Shown here one piece after another: positions 45,688 to 53,652 of a stretch of 64,000 nt of DNA; within the stretch, counting starts at the first letter, position 1, and each line of letters starts with the position of its first letter. Source of the DNA: Flavobacterium frigoritolerans (GTDB lineage Bacteria; Bacteroidota; Bacteroidia; Flavobacteriales; Flavobacteriaceae); the NCBI RefSeq assembly GCF_025847275.1, contig NZ_JAOZEV010000013.1, positions 1 to 64,000 on the forward strand. The letters are read 5' to 3'. Below the pieces are notes generated by a model, which had not been told where the DNA came from, made no database searches, and saw only the letters and a program-made list of their open reading frames with translations. The translations under genes were made by a program, and so were the position numbers.

Positions 45688-46284
45688 ATGGCATACGATA
45701 AATTTAATATACTTACCAGCAGTGCAGTGCCGCTGCCAATTGAGAACGTAGACACAGATCAAATCATTCCTGCTCGTTTCCTGAAAGCTACGAAACGTGA
45801 AGGTTTTGGAGACAATCTTTTTAGAGACTGGAGATATAATGGAGATGACACTCCAAAAGCAGATTTCGTTTTAAACGATTCAACTTATAGTGGAAAAATC
45901 CTTGTTGGAGGAAAAAACTTTGGCTCAGGATCTTCTAGAGAGCATGCAGCTTGGGCTGTTTATGATTACGGATTTCGTGCTGTAGTTTCAAGTTTCTTTG
46001 CAGATATCTTTAAAGGAAACTGTTTAAACATTGGAGTTCTTCCTGTACAAGTTAGCCCAGAATTTGCTGATACAATTTTTAAAGCAATTGAAGCTGACCC
46101 AAAAACAGAATTAGAAATCAACTTACCAAATCAAACCATTACATTGTTAGCAACTGGTCAGCAAGAATCTTTTGCCATCAATGGATACAAAAAGAACAAT
46201 ATGGTCAATGGTTTTGATGATATTGATTATCTACAAAACATCAAAGAAGATATTGTGACTTTCGCTGATAAACTTCCTTATTAA
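45688..46284 (+). CDS. leuD: 3-isopropylmalate dehydratase small subunit
   Basis: A 198-residue partner of LeuC in the isopropylmalate isomerase. The swivel-domain motifs NVDTDQIIPARFLK (about 19-32) and GKNFGSGSSREHAAWA (about 75-90) are complete. Length is normal. It follows leuC with a gap filled by short repeats. Confidence 0.97.
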   Translation: MAYDKFNILTSSAVPLPIENVDTDQIIPARFLKATKREGFGDNLFRDWRYNGDDTPKADFVLNDSTYSGKILVGGKNFGSGSSREHAAWAVYDYGFRAVVSSFFADIFKGNCLNIGVLPVQVSPEFADTIFKAIEADPKTELEINLPNQTITLLATGQQESFAINGYKKNNMVNGFDDIDYLQNIKEDIVTFADKLPY

Positions 46285-46413
46285 TACAACATATAAAATG
46301 CAGCTACACTAGCTTTAACTTTAATGTTGAACTAAAGTAGCTGCTTTATAATTTTTATTTCAACCCACTATACTATTTCAAACAGATGAAATAGTATTAG
46401 CATCAAGTTTATA

Positions 46414-47937
46414 ATGGAAAAAAGAAAAATTGAAATAATGGATACGACGCTCCGTGATGGTGAACAAACATCGGGAGTATCTTTTTCTGCTGCAGAAAAA
46501 CTAACCATTGCGCAATTACTGTTAGAAGAATTAAATATTGATCGAATAGAAATCGCTTCTGCTCGCGTAAGTGAAGGAGAATTTCAGGCCGTAAAAGGCA
46601 TTACTGCTTGGGCAGAAGAAAGAGGCTACATTCAAAGAATTGAAGTACTATCTTTTGTCGACGGAGGTGTTTCTATCGAATGGATGAAAAAAGCGGGTGC
46701 TAAAGTTCAGAATTTATTAACCAAAGGTTCAATGAATCACCTTACGCATCAGTTAAAAAAAACACCTGCGCAACATTTTGCAGAAATAGCAACGAGTATT
46801 GCTTTGGCAAAAGAAAATGACATTGAAACAAATGTGTATCTGGAAGACTGGAGTAACGGAATGCGCAATTCTCCCGAATATGTTTTTGACTTTCTTGCTT
46901 TTTTAGCAACACAACCAATCAAAAGAATTTTACTTCCTGATACTTTGGGTGTCTTAATCCCCGCTCAAACTTTTGAATTCATCTCTAAAATTACTGCAAA
47001 ATATCCCGATATCCATTTTGATTTTCATGCGCACAATGATTACGATTTGAGCATTGCCAACGTCATGGAAGCTATAAAAGCAGGCATAAAAGGGCTTCAT
47101 GTAACTGTAAACGGAATGGGAGAACGCGCAGGAAATGCACCTCTCGAAAGTACTGTTGCAGTAATCAATGATTATTTACCTGAAGTAAGTATCAACATCA
47201 AGGAAACCTCTTTATACTCTGTGAGTAAATTAGTCGAGACTTTTACTGGTTACAGAATACCTGCCAATAAACCAATTGTTGGAGACAATGTATTTACTCA
47301 AACAGCAGGAATTCATGCTGACGGTGACAATAAAAACAACTTATATTTCAGTGATTTACTTCCAGAACGTTTTGGAAGAAAACGAAAATATGCTCTTGGA
47401 AAAACTTCTGGAAAAGCTAATATCGAGAAAAACCTTCAGGAATTAGGATTAAAACTAAATCAGGAAGATTTAAAATTGGTTACCCAACGAATTATCGAAT
47501 TGGGTGATAAAAAAGAAACTGTCACCAAAGAAGATTTGCCATACATCATTTCAGACGTTTTAAACAGCCATACCTATCAAGACAAAATCACGATTGACTC
47601 CTATATGCTAGTTCATTCTAAAGGAATGCGCCCATCAACGACTTTATCTTTAAATCTTAATGGCGAAATAATAGAAGAAAATGCTCAAGGCGATGGCCAG
47701 TTTGATGCTTTTATGAATGCACTAACTAAAATCTACAAAAGCAAAAAAATGACTTTGCCAAAACTAATTGATTATGCTGTTCGAATTCCACCAGGAAGTA
47801 GTTCTGATGCATTATGCGAAACTATCATTACCTGGATTAATAACGGAAAAGAATTTAAAACCAGAGGATTAGATTCCGACCAAACAGTTGCCGCAATTAT
47901 CGCAACTCAAAAAATGCTTAATGTAGCTATACAATAA
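46414..47937 (+). CDS. 2-isopropylmalate / citramalate synthase family enzyme
   Basis: A 507-residue acyl-transferring aldolase of the LeuA/CimA family. MDTTLRDGEQTSGVSF (about 9-24) holds the catalytic Arg and Asp. HFDFHAHNDYDL has the metal-binding HxH, and GMGERAGNAPLE follows. The C-terminal part (about 390-507) is a LeuA regulatory-type domain with GSSSDALCETI. The position inside leuCDB fits leucine synthesis, but the N-terminal spacing and the deviating catalytic-site neighbourhood also fit citramalate synthase, which would feed isoleucine synthesis through LeuCD and LeuB. I leave the symbol blank for that reason. Confidence 0.88.
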   Translation: MEKRKIEIMDTTLRDGEQTSGVSFSAAEKLTIAQLLLEELNIDRIEIASARVSEGEFQAVKGITAWAEERGYIQRIEVLSFVDGGVSIEWMKKAGAKVQNLLTKGSMNHLTHQLKKTPAQHFAEIATSIALAKENDIETNVYLEDWSNGMRNSPEYVFDFLAFLATQPIKRILLPDTLGVLIPAQTFEFISKITAKYPDIHFDFHAHNDYDLSIANVMEAIKAGIKGLHVTVNGMGERAGNAPLESTVAVINDYLPEVSINIKETSLYSVSKLVETFTGYRIPANKPIVGDNVFTQTAGIHADGDNKNNLYFSDLLPERFGRKRKYALGKTSGKANIEKNLQELGLKLNQEDLKLVTQRIIELGDKKETVTKEDLPYIISDVLNSHTYQDKITIDSYMLVHSKGMRPSTTLSLNLNGEIIEENAQGDGQFDAFMNALTKIYKSKKMTLPKLIDYAVRIPPGSSSDALCETIITWINNGKEFKTRGLDSDQTVAAIIATQKMLNVAIQ

Positions 47938-48047
47938 ATCAAGGTACAAAGACTCAAAGTTACAGAGAAACAAAGGTTTCCAATCTATGTCTTTTTAGAA
48001 CTTTGAACCTTTGAACCTTTTCCACTTTGAACCTTAAAAAAACAATA
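47938..48047. repeat. Imperfect dyad between synthase gene and leuB
   Basis: Tandem CTTTGAACC units at about 48001-48035 are mirrored by an imperfect GGT.CAAAG stretch at about 47942-47975. No gene is present in the gap. Confidence 0.55.
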
Positions 48048-49109
48048 ATGAAATTTAACATAGCCCTTTTAGCAGGAGACGGAATAGGTCCTGAGGTAAT
48101 TAATGAAGCTGTAAAATTATCTGATGCTATTGCAAAAAAATTCAATCACGAAATAACATGGACACCAGCACTTACGGGTGCTTGTGCAATTGACGCTGTT
48201 GGAGTTCCTTACCCAGATGAAACTCACGAAATTTGTATGGCTGCCGATGCCGTTTTATTTGGCGCAATTGGACACCCAAAATACGATAACGACCCAAGCG
48301 CACCTGTTCGACCTGAACAAGGTTTATTATTAATGCGTAAAAAACTAGGGTTATTTGCCAATGTTCGACCAACATTTACTTTCCCTTCACTGATAGATAA
48401 TTCTCCTCTAAAAAGAGAAAGAATTGAAGGAACTGACTTAGTTTTCTTAAGAGAACTAACTGGTGGTATTTACTTTGGAGAAAAAGGAAGAAGAGACGGT
48501 GGCGAAACTGCCTTTGACAATTGCGTTTACACTAGAGCCGAAGTGCAGCGTTTAGCTAAAAAAGGTTTTGAACTCGCAATGACACGTAGCAAAAAATTAT
48601 GCTGCGTTGATAAAGCTAACGTACTAGAAACATCTCGTTTATGGAGAGAAACAGTACAAGCAATGGAAAAAGATTATCCTGAGGTTACTGTTTCATATGA
48701 ATTTGTGGATGCTGTTGCCATGCGATTGGTACAATGGCCAAATTCATATGATGTATTAATTACTGAAAATTTATTCGGAGACATCTTAACTGACGAAGCA
48801 TCGGTAATTTCGGGCTCGATGGGATTAATGCCTTCTGCATCTGTTGGAGAGCATACTTCATTATACGAACCAATACACGGTTCTTACCCACAAGCAACTG
48901 GATTAAATATTGCTAATCCATTAGCCACTGTATTATCTGCTGCAATGATGTTTGAAGATGCTTTTGGATTAAAAGATGAAGCCGAAGCAATTAGAGCAGT
49001 AGTTAACAAATCATTGGAACAAGGAATTGTTACAGAGGATTTAGCTCCAAAAGGAACCAAAGCATACAAAACCAGCGAAGTTGGAGATTGGTTAGTTGCT
49101 AATTTATAA
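48048..49109 (+). CDS. leuB: 3-isopropylmalate dehydrogenase
   Basis: A 353-residue NAD-dependent decarboxylating dehydrogenase, the third step of leucine synthesis. Motifs include LLAGDGIGPEV at the N-terminus, LRELTGGIYFGEKG (substrate binding), NVLETSRLWRE, and ENLFGDILTDEAS and EPIHGSYP for metal and NAD binding. I chose ATG at 48048. The upstream ATG at 48027 adds seven residues from repeat sequence. Confidence 0.96.
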   Translation: MKFNIALLAGDGIGPEVINEAVKLSDAIAKKFNHEITWTPALTGACAIDAVGVPYPDETHEICMAADAVLFGAIGHPKYDNDPSAPVRPEQGLLLMRKKLGLFANVRPTFTFPSLIDNSPLKRERIEGTDLVFLRELTGGIYFGEKGRRDGGETAFDNCVYTRAEVQRLAKKGFELAMTRSKKLCCVDKANVLETSRLWRETVQAMEKDYPEVTVSYEFVDAVAMRLVQWPNSYDVLITENLFGDILTDEASVISGSMGLMPSASVGEHTSLYEPIHGSYPQATGLNIANPLATVLSAAMMFEDAFGLKDEAEAIRAVVNKSLEQGIVTEDLAPKGTKAYKTSEVGDWLVANL

Positions 49110-49170
49110 TTTTTTTGTTTCATGTTTCACGTTCTAACAACTTGAAACTTGAAACAAAAAAACTTGAAAC

Positions 49171-49204
49171 AAAAAAGGTGTCAATAAATTGACACCTTTT
49201 TTTA
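49171..49204 (+). terminator. Terminator of the leu operon
   Basis: AAAAAAGGTGTCA and TGACACCTTTTTTT pair around a six-base loop, 60 bases after the leuB stop. Short GTTTCA / TGAAAC repeats lie between. Confidence 0.85.
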
Positions 49205-49221
49205 TATCTTAGAAAAAAATA

Positions 49222-49581
49222 TTAATATCCTCCTCTGTTTCCACCACCACGGTTGTCTCCACCACGGCTGTTTCCACCATAACCACCACGAGAATCATTT
49301 CCTCCACGGTTGTTATTAAAACTTCTTCTTTCGCCTTCTGGTTTTGGCTCAGATTTGTTTACAACAATTGCACGTCCTTGAACAGTAGCTCCGTTCAATT
49401 CGTCAATCGCTTTTTGAGCCTCATCATCATTTGTCATTTCAACAAAACCGAATCCTTTACTTCTTCCTGTAAATTTATCAGTAATGATTTTAACTGAATC
49501 AACTGCTCCATAAGCCTCGAAAGACTCTCTTAAATCTGCTTCCTCAATACTGAATGGAAGGCTTCCAACAAAAATATTCAT
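49222..49581 (-). CDS. RRM-type RNA-binding protein with glycine-rich tail
   Basis: A 119-residue protein. Residues of about 1-80 form one RNA recognition motif with RNP2 (MNIFVGSLPF) and RNP1 (RSKGFGFVEM). The tail (about 85-119) is rich in Gly, Asn and Arg, with RGG-like units. Such small proteins are common in Bacteroidota and cyanobacteria and are thought to act as RNA chaperones, often in the cold. A TACATTTG box lies on the minus strand at 49605-49612. Confidence 0.93.
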   Translation of the reverse strand: MNIFVGSLPFSIEEADLRESFEAYGAVDSVKIITDKFTGRSKGFGFVEMTNDDEAQKAIDELNGATVQGRAIVVNKSEPKPEGERRSFNNNRGGNDSRGGYGGNSRGGDNRGGGNRGGY

Positions 49582-49721
49582 ATGTACTTATTTATAATAT
49601 GCAACAAATGTAATCTTATTTTTTTCTAATCTACTATAAATTAGCTTATTTATGTTTTTATTATCAATTAAAAAAAGTAAGAAGACTCGCAAATAGATTT
49701 TTTATCTATCTATAAAATTAT

Positions 49722-50219
49722 CTATTCCGATGAGCTAACCAATATTACTGGCACTTTATAAAAAACACCTTCTTTAAAACGAATCGCTTTTTCTACCGAC
49801 ATAACATCTCCACTATCTGGAGCAACAAATGAAAATGTTCCCGAAACAGTATTTGTAACCTTATTATACTCAGTTATAACAATTTGACCACTTCCTAATT
49901 CTTTACCTGTTTTATACAAAACTTCCTTTTTTGAGAGTGAATTTATATATGTAGCAGTAGAAACATCATCGACTCCCAAGGTATAAGTCTGAGCATTTAC
50001 AGAAGCTGTTTGTAATACAACCTTATCATTATTCAAACCTCCTATAATTACAAGTTTCCCCTCACCATCAACACTTGCGCTATAACTTGTCGCTTTCCAG
50101 AAAGTTTCATTTCTTAAAGATTGAAAAGCTGTATTTATTACATTATTAGTCTCGACTCCTTCTTTATCACATGAAAAAAGCAATAAAACTAACGGCAGCA
50201 ATAAGAACCATTTCTTCAT
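49722..50219 (-). CDS. Lipoprotein, DUF6252-like
   Basis: A 165-residue predicted lipoprotein with the lipobox LLLFSC (Cys about 17). The body has the ETFWKATSYSASV and GTFSFVAPDSGD patterns of DUF6252-type proteins, which form a small beta-sandwich. I chose the ATG at 50219, because the longer reading from 50249 places ten residues before the signal peptide. Function unknown. Confidence 0.78.
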   Translation of the reverse strand: MKKWFLLLPLVLLLFSCDKEGVETNNVINTAFQSLRNETFWKATSYSASVDGEGKLVIIGGLNNDKVVLQTASVNAQTYTLGVDDVSTATYINSLSKKEVLYKTGKELGSGQIVITEYNKVTNTVSGTFSFVAPDSGDVMSVEKAIRFKEGVFYKVPVILVSSSE

Positions 50220-50338
50220 ATTTGATTTAAATTTTGGCAAAATTATCAATTAAAAAACAAAACGGCGGAATCTCACTCTTAAAAGAACCATAAAAAACTA
50301 GCAAATAAGGCCTTAAACATTAAATTATAAAATACAAA

Positions 50339-50367
50339 TTGTAATTCAGAATTAAATTATATCTTTG
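50339..50367 (+). promoter_or_regulatory. Promoter of rpsP-rimM
   Basis: TTG at 50339-50341, an 18-base spacer and TATCTTTG at 50360-50367 form a close match to the Bacteroidota consensus, about 50 bases before the rpsP start codon. Confidence 0.8.
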
Positions 50368-50416
50368 CACCCTTAATTAATCGAGGTCGAGTACCTCAAA
50401 ATTTAATCATACGATT

Positions 50417-50980
50417 ATGTCAGTAAAAATTAGATTACAAAGACACGGTAAAAAAGGAAAACCTTTTTACTGGGTTGTAGCTGCAGATGCACGCTCAAAA
50501 AGAGATGGTAAATACTTAGAGAAAATCGGTACTTACAATCCAAACACAAACCCAGCAACTATCGACTTAAACCTTGATAGTGCAGTTAAATGGTTAAACA
50601 ATGGTGCACAACCAACTGATACTGCTAAAGCAATTCTTTCTTACAAAGGAGCTTTGTTGAAACATCACCTTGAAGGTGGTATTCGCAAAGGTGCTTTAAC
50701 TCAAGAACAAGCTGATGCAAAATTAGCTACTTGGTTAGAAGCTAAATCTGGAAAAGTTGACGCTAAGAAAGATGGTTTAACAAAAGCGCAAGCTGATGCT
50801 AAAGCAAAAGCTTTCAAAGCAGAACAAGATGTAAATGCAAAACGTTTAGCTGCTGCTGCTAAAGCTGAAGCAGACGCTATTGCTGCTGCTACTCCTGCTG
50901 TAGAAGAAGTTGCTGAAGTTGAAGCATCAACTGAAGAAGCTCCTGCTACTGAAGAAAATAACGAAACAACTGAAGCATAA
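50417..50980 (+). CDS. rpsP: 30S ribosomal protein S16 with extended tail
   Basis: A 187-residue protein. The first 80 residues are standard S16 (VKIRLQRHGKKGKPFYWVVA, DGKYLEKIGTYNP, AVKWLNNGAQPTDTAK). About 100 more residues of Ala-, Lys- and Glu-rich low-complexity sequence follow, ending in an acidic tail. This extension is usual in Bacteroidota but absent from S16 of most other bacteria. It lies 15 bases before rimM, in the conserved rpsP-rimM order. Confidence 0.97.
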   Translation: MSVKIRLQRHGKKGKPFYWVVAADARSKRDGKYLEKIGTYNPNTNPATIDLNLDSAVKWLNNGAQPTDTAKAILSYKGALLKHHLEGGIRKGALTQEQADAKLATWLEAKSGKVDAKKDGLTKAQADAKAKAFKAEQDVNAKRLAAAAKAEADAIAAATPAVEEVAEVEASTEEAPATEENNETTEA

Positions 50981-50995
50981 TTATATTTAGCGGGA

Positions 50996-51520
50996 ATGCG
51001 TAAAGAAGATTGTTTTTATTTAGGTAAAATCGCTAAAAAATTTAGTTTCAAAGGTGAAGTCTTGGCTTATTTAGACACGGACGAACCTGAGTTATACGAA
51101 AACTTGGAATCAGTGTTTGTCGAATGCGACAAACACTTGGTTCCTTTTTTTATTGAAACTAGCTCATTACACAAAAATGATTTCTTACGAATTCGTTTTG
51201 AAGATATGACTACCGAAGAAGATGCTGATGCTATTATGGGCAACGCCATTTATCTTCCTTTAAGTATGTTACCAAAACTTACAGGTAACAAATTTTATTT
51301 CCACGAAGTTATCGGTTTCGAAATAGAAGACCAACGCTTAGGTATTTTTGGAAAAATAGCTTCCATAAACGACAGCACTGCACAACCTCTTTTTGAAGTT
51401 ATTAATGGTGAAGTAGAAATGCTAATCCCTATGATTGACCATTTCTTGGTGAAAATTGACCGCGATAACAAAAAAGTTATCATGAATCTACCTGAAGGTT
51501 TAGTCGAAATGTACTTGTAA
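50996..51520 (+). CDS. rimM: Ribosome maturation factor RimM
   Basis: A 174-residue factor for 16S rRNA processing in the 30S head. FYLGKIAKKFSFKGEVLAYL is the N-terminal barrel motif. The C-terminal PRC-barrel domain shows NKFYFHEVIGFEIED, TAQPLFEV and LIPMIDHFLVKID. Length and order after rpsP are typical. Confidence 0.96.
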   Translation: MRKEDCFYLGKIAKKFSFKGEVLAYLDTDEPELYENLESVFVECDKHLVPFFIETSSLHKNDFLRIRFEDMTTEEDADAIMGNAIYLPLSMLPKLTGNKFYFHEVIGFEIEDQRLGIFGKIASINDSTAQPLFEVINGEVEMLIPMIDHFLVKIDRDNKKVIMNLPEGLVEMYL

Positions 51521-51649
51521 AAAAGTTTATTCGGCTATTTGATTATTTATTCAACCGAAAAAATAATACTACTATATTCGTTATGATTCTGAGCTGAATC
51601 TAGAATTCCTCTGAAATCAAAATTCATTAATCTACAATCATAAATTACT

Positions 51650-52357
51650 ATGTTCCAATTCAAGCAATTTTCTATTCTACAAGATAAAACGGCTATGAAA
51701 GTTGGCACTGATGGTGTTTTATTAGGCGCATGGACTCCTATAAATAACCATCCTTTTAGTATTTTAGATATTGGAGCCGGAACTGGACTTATAGCTTTAA
51801 TGCTAGCACAAAGAACCTCTGCTGAACAAATTGATGCTTTAGAGATTGATGAAACCGCCTACGAACAAGCTGTAGATAATTTTGAAAATGCTCCTTGGAA
51901 CGACAGACTATTCTGCTATCATGCCGGATTAGATGAATTCATGGAAGAACCGGAAGACGAATACGATATTATTGTATCAAATCCTCCTTTTTATAGTGAA
52001 GATTACAAAACTGACAACGAACAGAGAGATTTAGCTCGTTTTCAAGATGCTATGCCCTTTGAGGACTTAGTTGAAGCAGCAGATTTATTACTTTCGGAAA
52101 AAGGTGTCTTTTCAGTAATCATTCCATTTAAGGAAGAAGAGCGATTTATTACATTAGCCAAAGAATTCGAATTGTACCCTTTTAAAATTACTCGTGTAAA
52201 AGGAACTCCTACAAGCGATATAAAACGCAGCTTATTAGCCTTTAATCGCATTGAAAATGTAGACATTTCTATCGATGAATTAATTATCGAAACTGAAAGA
52301 CACGTTTACACTCCTGAATATATAGATCTTACAAAAGATTTTTATTTAAAATTCTAA
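51650..52357 (+). CDS. trmN6: tRNA1(Val) (adenine(37)-N6)-methyltransferase
   Basis: A 235-residue SAM-dependent methyltransferase of the YfiC/TrmN6 group. MKVGTDGVLLGAW, LDIGAGTGLIALMLAQR (SAM site, about residues 41-57) and the catalytic IVSNPPFYSEDYK (about 105-117) are all present. The coding end overlaps that of the convergent HlyD-type gene by four bases. Confidence 0.92.
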   Translation: MFQFKQFSILQDKTAMKVGTDGVLLGAWTPINNHPFSILDIGAGTGLIALMLAQRTSAEQIDALEIDETAYEQAVDNFENAPWNDRLFCYHAGLDEFMEEPEDEYDIIVSNPPFYSEDYKTDNEQRDLARFQDAMPFEDLVEAADLLLSEKGVFSVIIPFKEEERFITLAKEFELYPFKITRVKGTPTSDIKRSLLAFNRIENVDISIDELIIETERHVYTPEYIDLTKDFYLKF

Positions 52358-53649
52358 TTCTGTCTAAACAGACTTTTGAATTGATATAATATTCTTTCTA
52401 ACAATCGAAGATCTTCAGTAACAATTTCTGCACTACCTTTCATTTCCTGTTGAAAAGGAATCTTCTTATTATATGATGTCTCTAATCCCTTAGGAAGCGA
52501 GATATCCAACAACAGAACTCCATCCTTATCTGGAATAAGTGAAATATTTTCAACCTTACCTCTAATAACTCCAAATTCCCTATCTGGAAAATTAAACAAT
52601 CGTATATTAACTTGTTGTCCTAATTTAATTTTTCCTGAATTCTGAGCTTTAGCTTTGGCTTTGCCGATATATCCCTTTTCGGTATCTGGAATAATCGAGA
52701 AAACATTCTCTCCCGAAGTGATTGTCTGATTTTCAGTCCATATTTGCAAAAAAGTAACAACTCCCGGAATTGATGATCTTAATGTATATGCCAATTCCCA
52801 GTCTTTAATCCCCTTCTTCAACTGATAATAGGATTGCATCAGATTACGCTCTAAATTCACCTCTTCTTTTGTTCCGCTTATTCGAGTTCCCTGACTTGAT
52901 CTTGTATTCTCTATCAGTGTTGATTTTAACTGCGATATTGACGAAAGTAAGCCTTTATAGTTCTTATCTGCCTGAAGGTAACTTAATTTTTTACTCTCCA
53001 AATCTTGTGTCGAGATAACGCCTTTCGCATAAAGTCCTTCAAAACGGTTCACATCATTTTTTTGAAGTTGCAATTCGCTTTCATTAATACTTTTTTGCTG
53101 TTGCAAAATAGTCAATCGCTCTTTAATCTGAACATACTCCGAGGTTTGAGCATTATTTTCCACCTGAAATGGCTGTAACCTTTCATTCAGGCTCCAAGCC
53201 GTATAATCCTTTTGAAAAACCCCATACAAGCTTTCCAATTCTCCTAATTGCATATTATTTAAGCTAGCAAAAGGAAATTCTTTATTCTTTTCATTTATAT
53301 TAAAGCTATCTACTGTATTCTTTAAAACAAAGACATCTTTATAATTTGCTGAATTTTCTATAATTGCAAGTGGAGTGTTTTTTGACACTTTCTCTTTATC
53401 CTTTACTAAAATTGCCTCAATCCGACCTGTTGTTTTGGCCATTAGTTTCTCGGGTGGTACAGATGTCGTTATACTTATTTCTGTACTTACTACATCTGGA
53501 TATTTAAGAAACCAGGAAACAAAAAACAACATGCATATTATAGCAAAGATCAAAACTGTTCCCCATCGTATCATCCAATGTGGTACGCGCGTGAGAATAT
53601 CCTGCACTTCTTCGCTTCTTAATTCAAATTTTGTATTGTCTTCTGCCAT
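52354..53649 (-). CDS. HlyD family adaptor of peptide exporter
   Basis: A 431-residue membrane fusion protein. One transmembrane helix lies at about 30-50, followed by a half lipoyl motif (IEAILVKDKEKVSKNTPLAII), a long coiled coil (about 140-270) and a second lipoyl half (RSSIPGVVTFLQ), then a beta-barrel with EFGVIRGKVENISLIP. It lies three bases after the C39 ABC transporter gene, as in bacteriocin and lantibiotic-type exporters, and should carry the peptides across the periplasm. No TolC-type gene is in this cluster, so an outer-membrane channel must come from elsewhere. Confidence 0.92.
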   Translation of the reverse strand: MAEDNTKFELRSEEVQDILTRVPHWMIRWGTVLIFAIICMLFFVSWFLKYPDVVSTEISITTSVPPEKLMAKTTGRIEAILVKDKEKVSKNTPLAIIENSANYKDVFVLKNTVDSFNINEKNKEFPFASLNNMQLGELESLYGVFQKDYTAWSLNERLQPFQVENNAQTSEYVQIKERLTILQQQKSINESELQLQKNDVNRFEGLYAKGVISTQDLESKKLSYLQADKNYKGLLSSISQLKSTLIENTRSSQGTRISGTKEEVNLERNLMQSYYQLKKGIKDWELAYTLRSSIPGVVTFLQIWTENQTITSGENVFSIIPDTEKGYIGKAKAKAQNSGKIKLGQQVNIRLFNFPDREFGVIRGKVENISLIPDKDGVLLLDISLPKGLETSYNKKIPFQQEMKGSAEIVTEDLRLLERILYQFKSLFRQN

Positions 53650-53652
53650 GTT

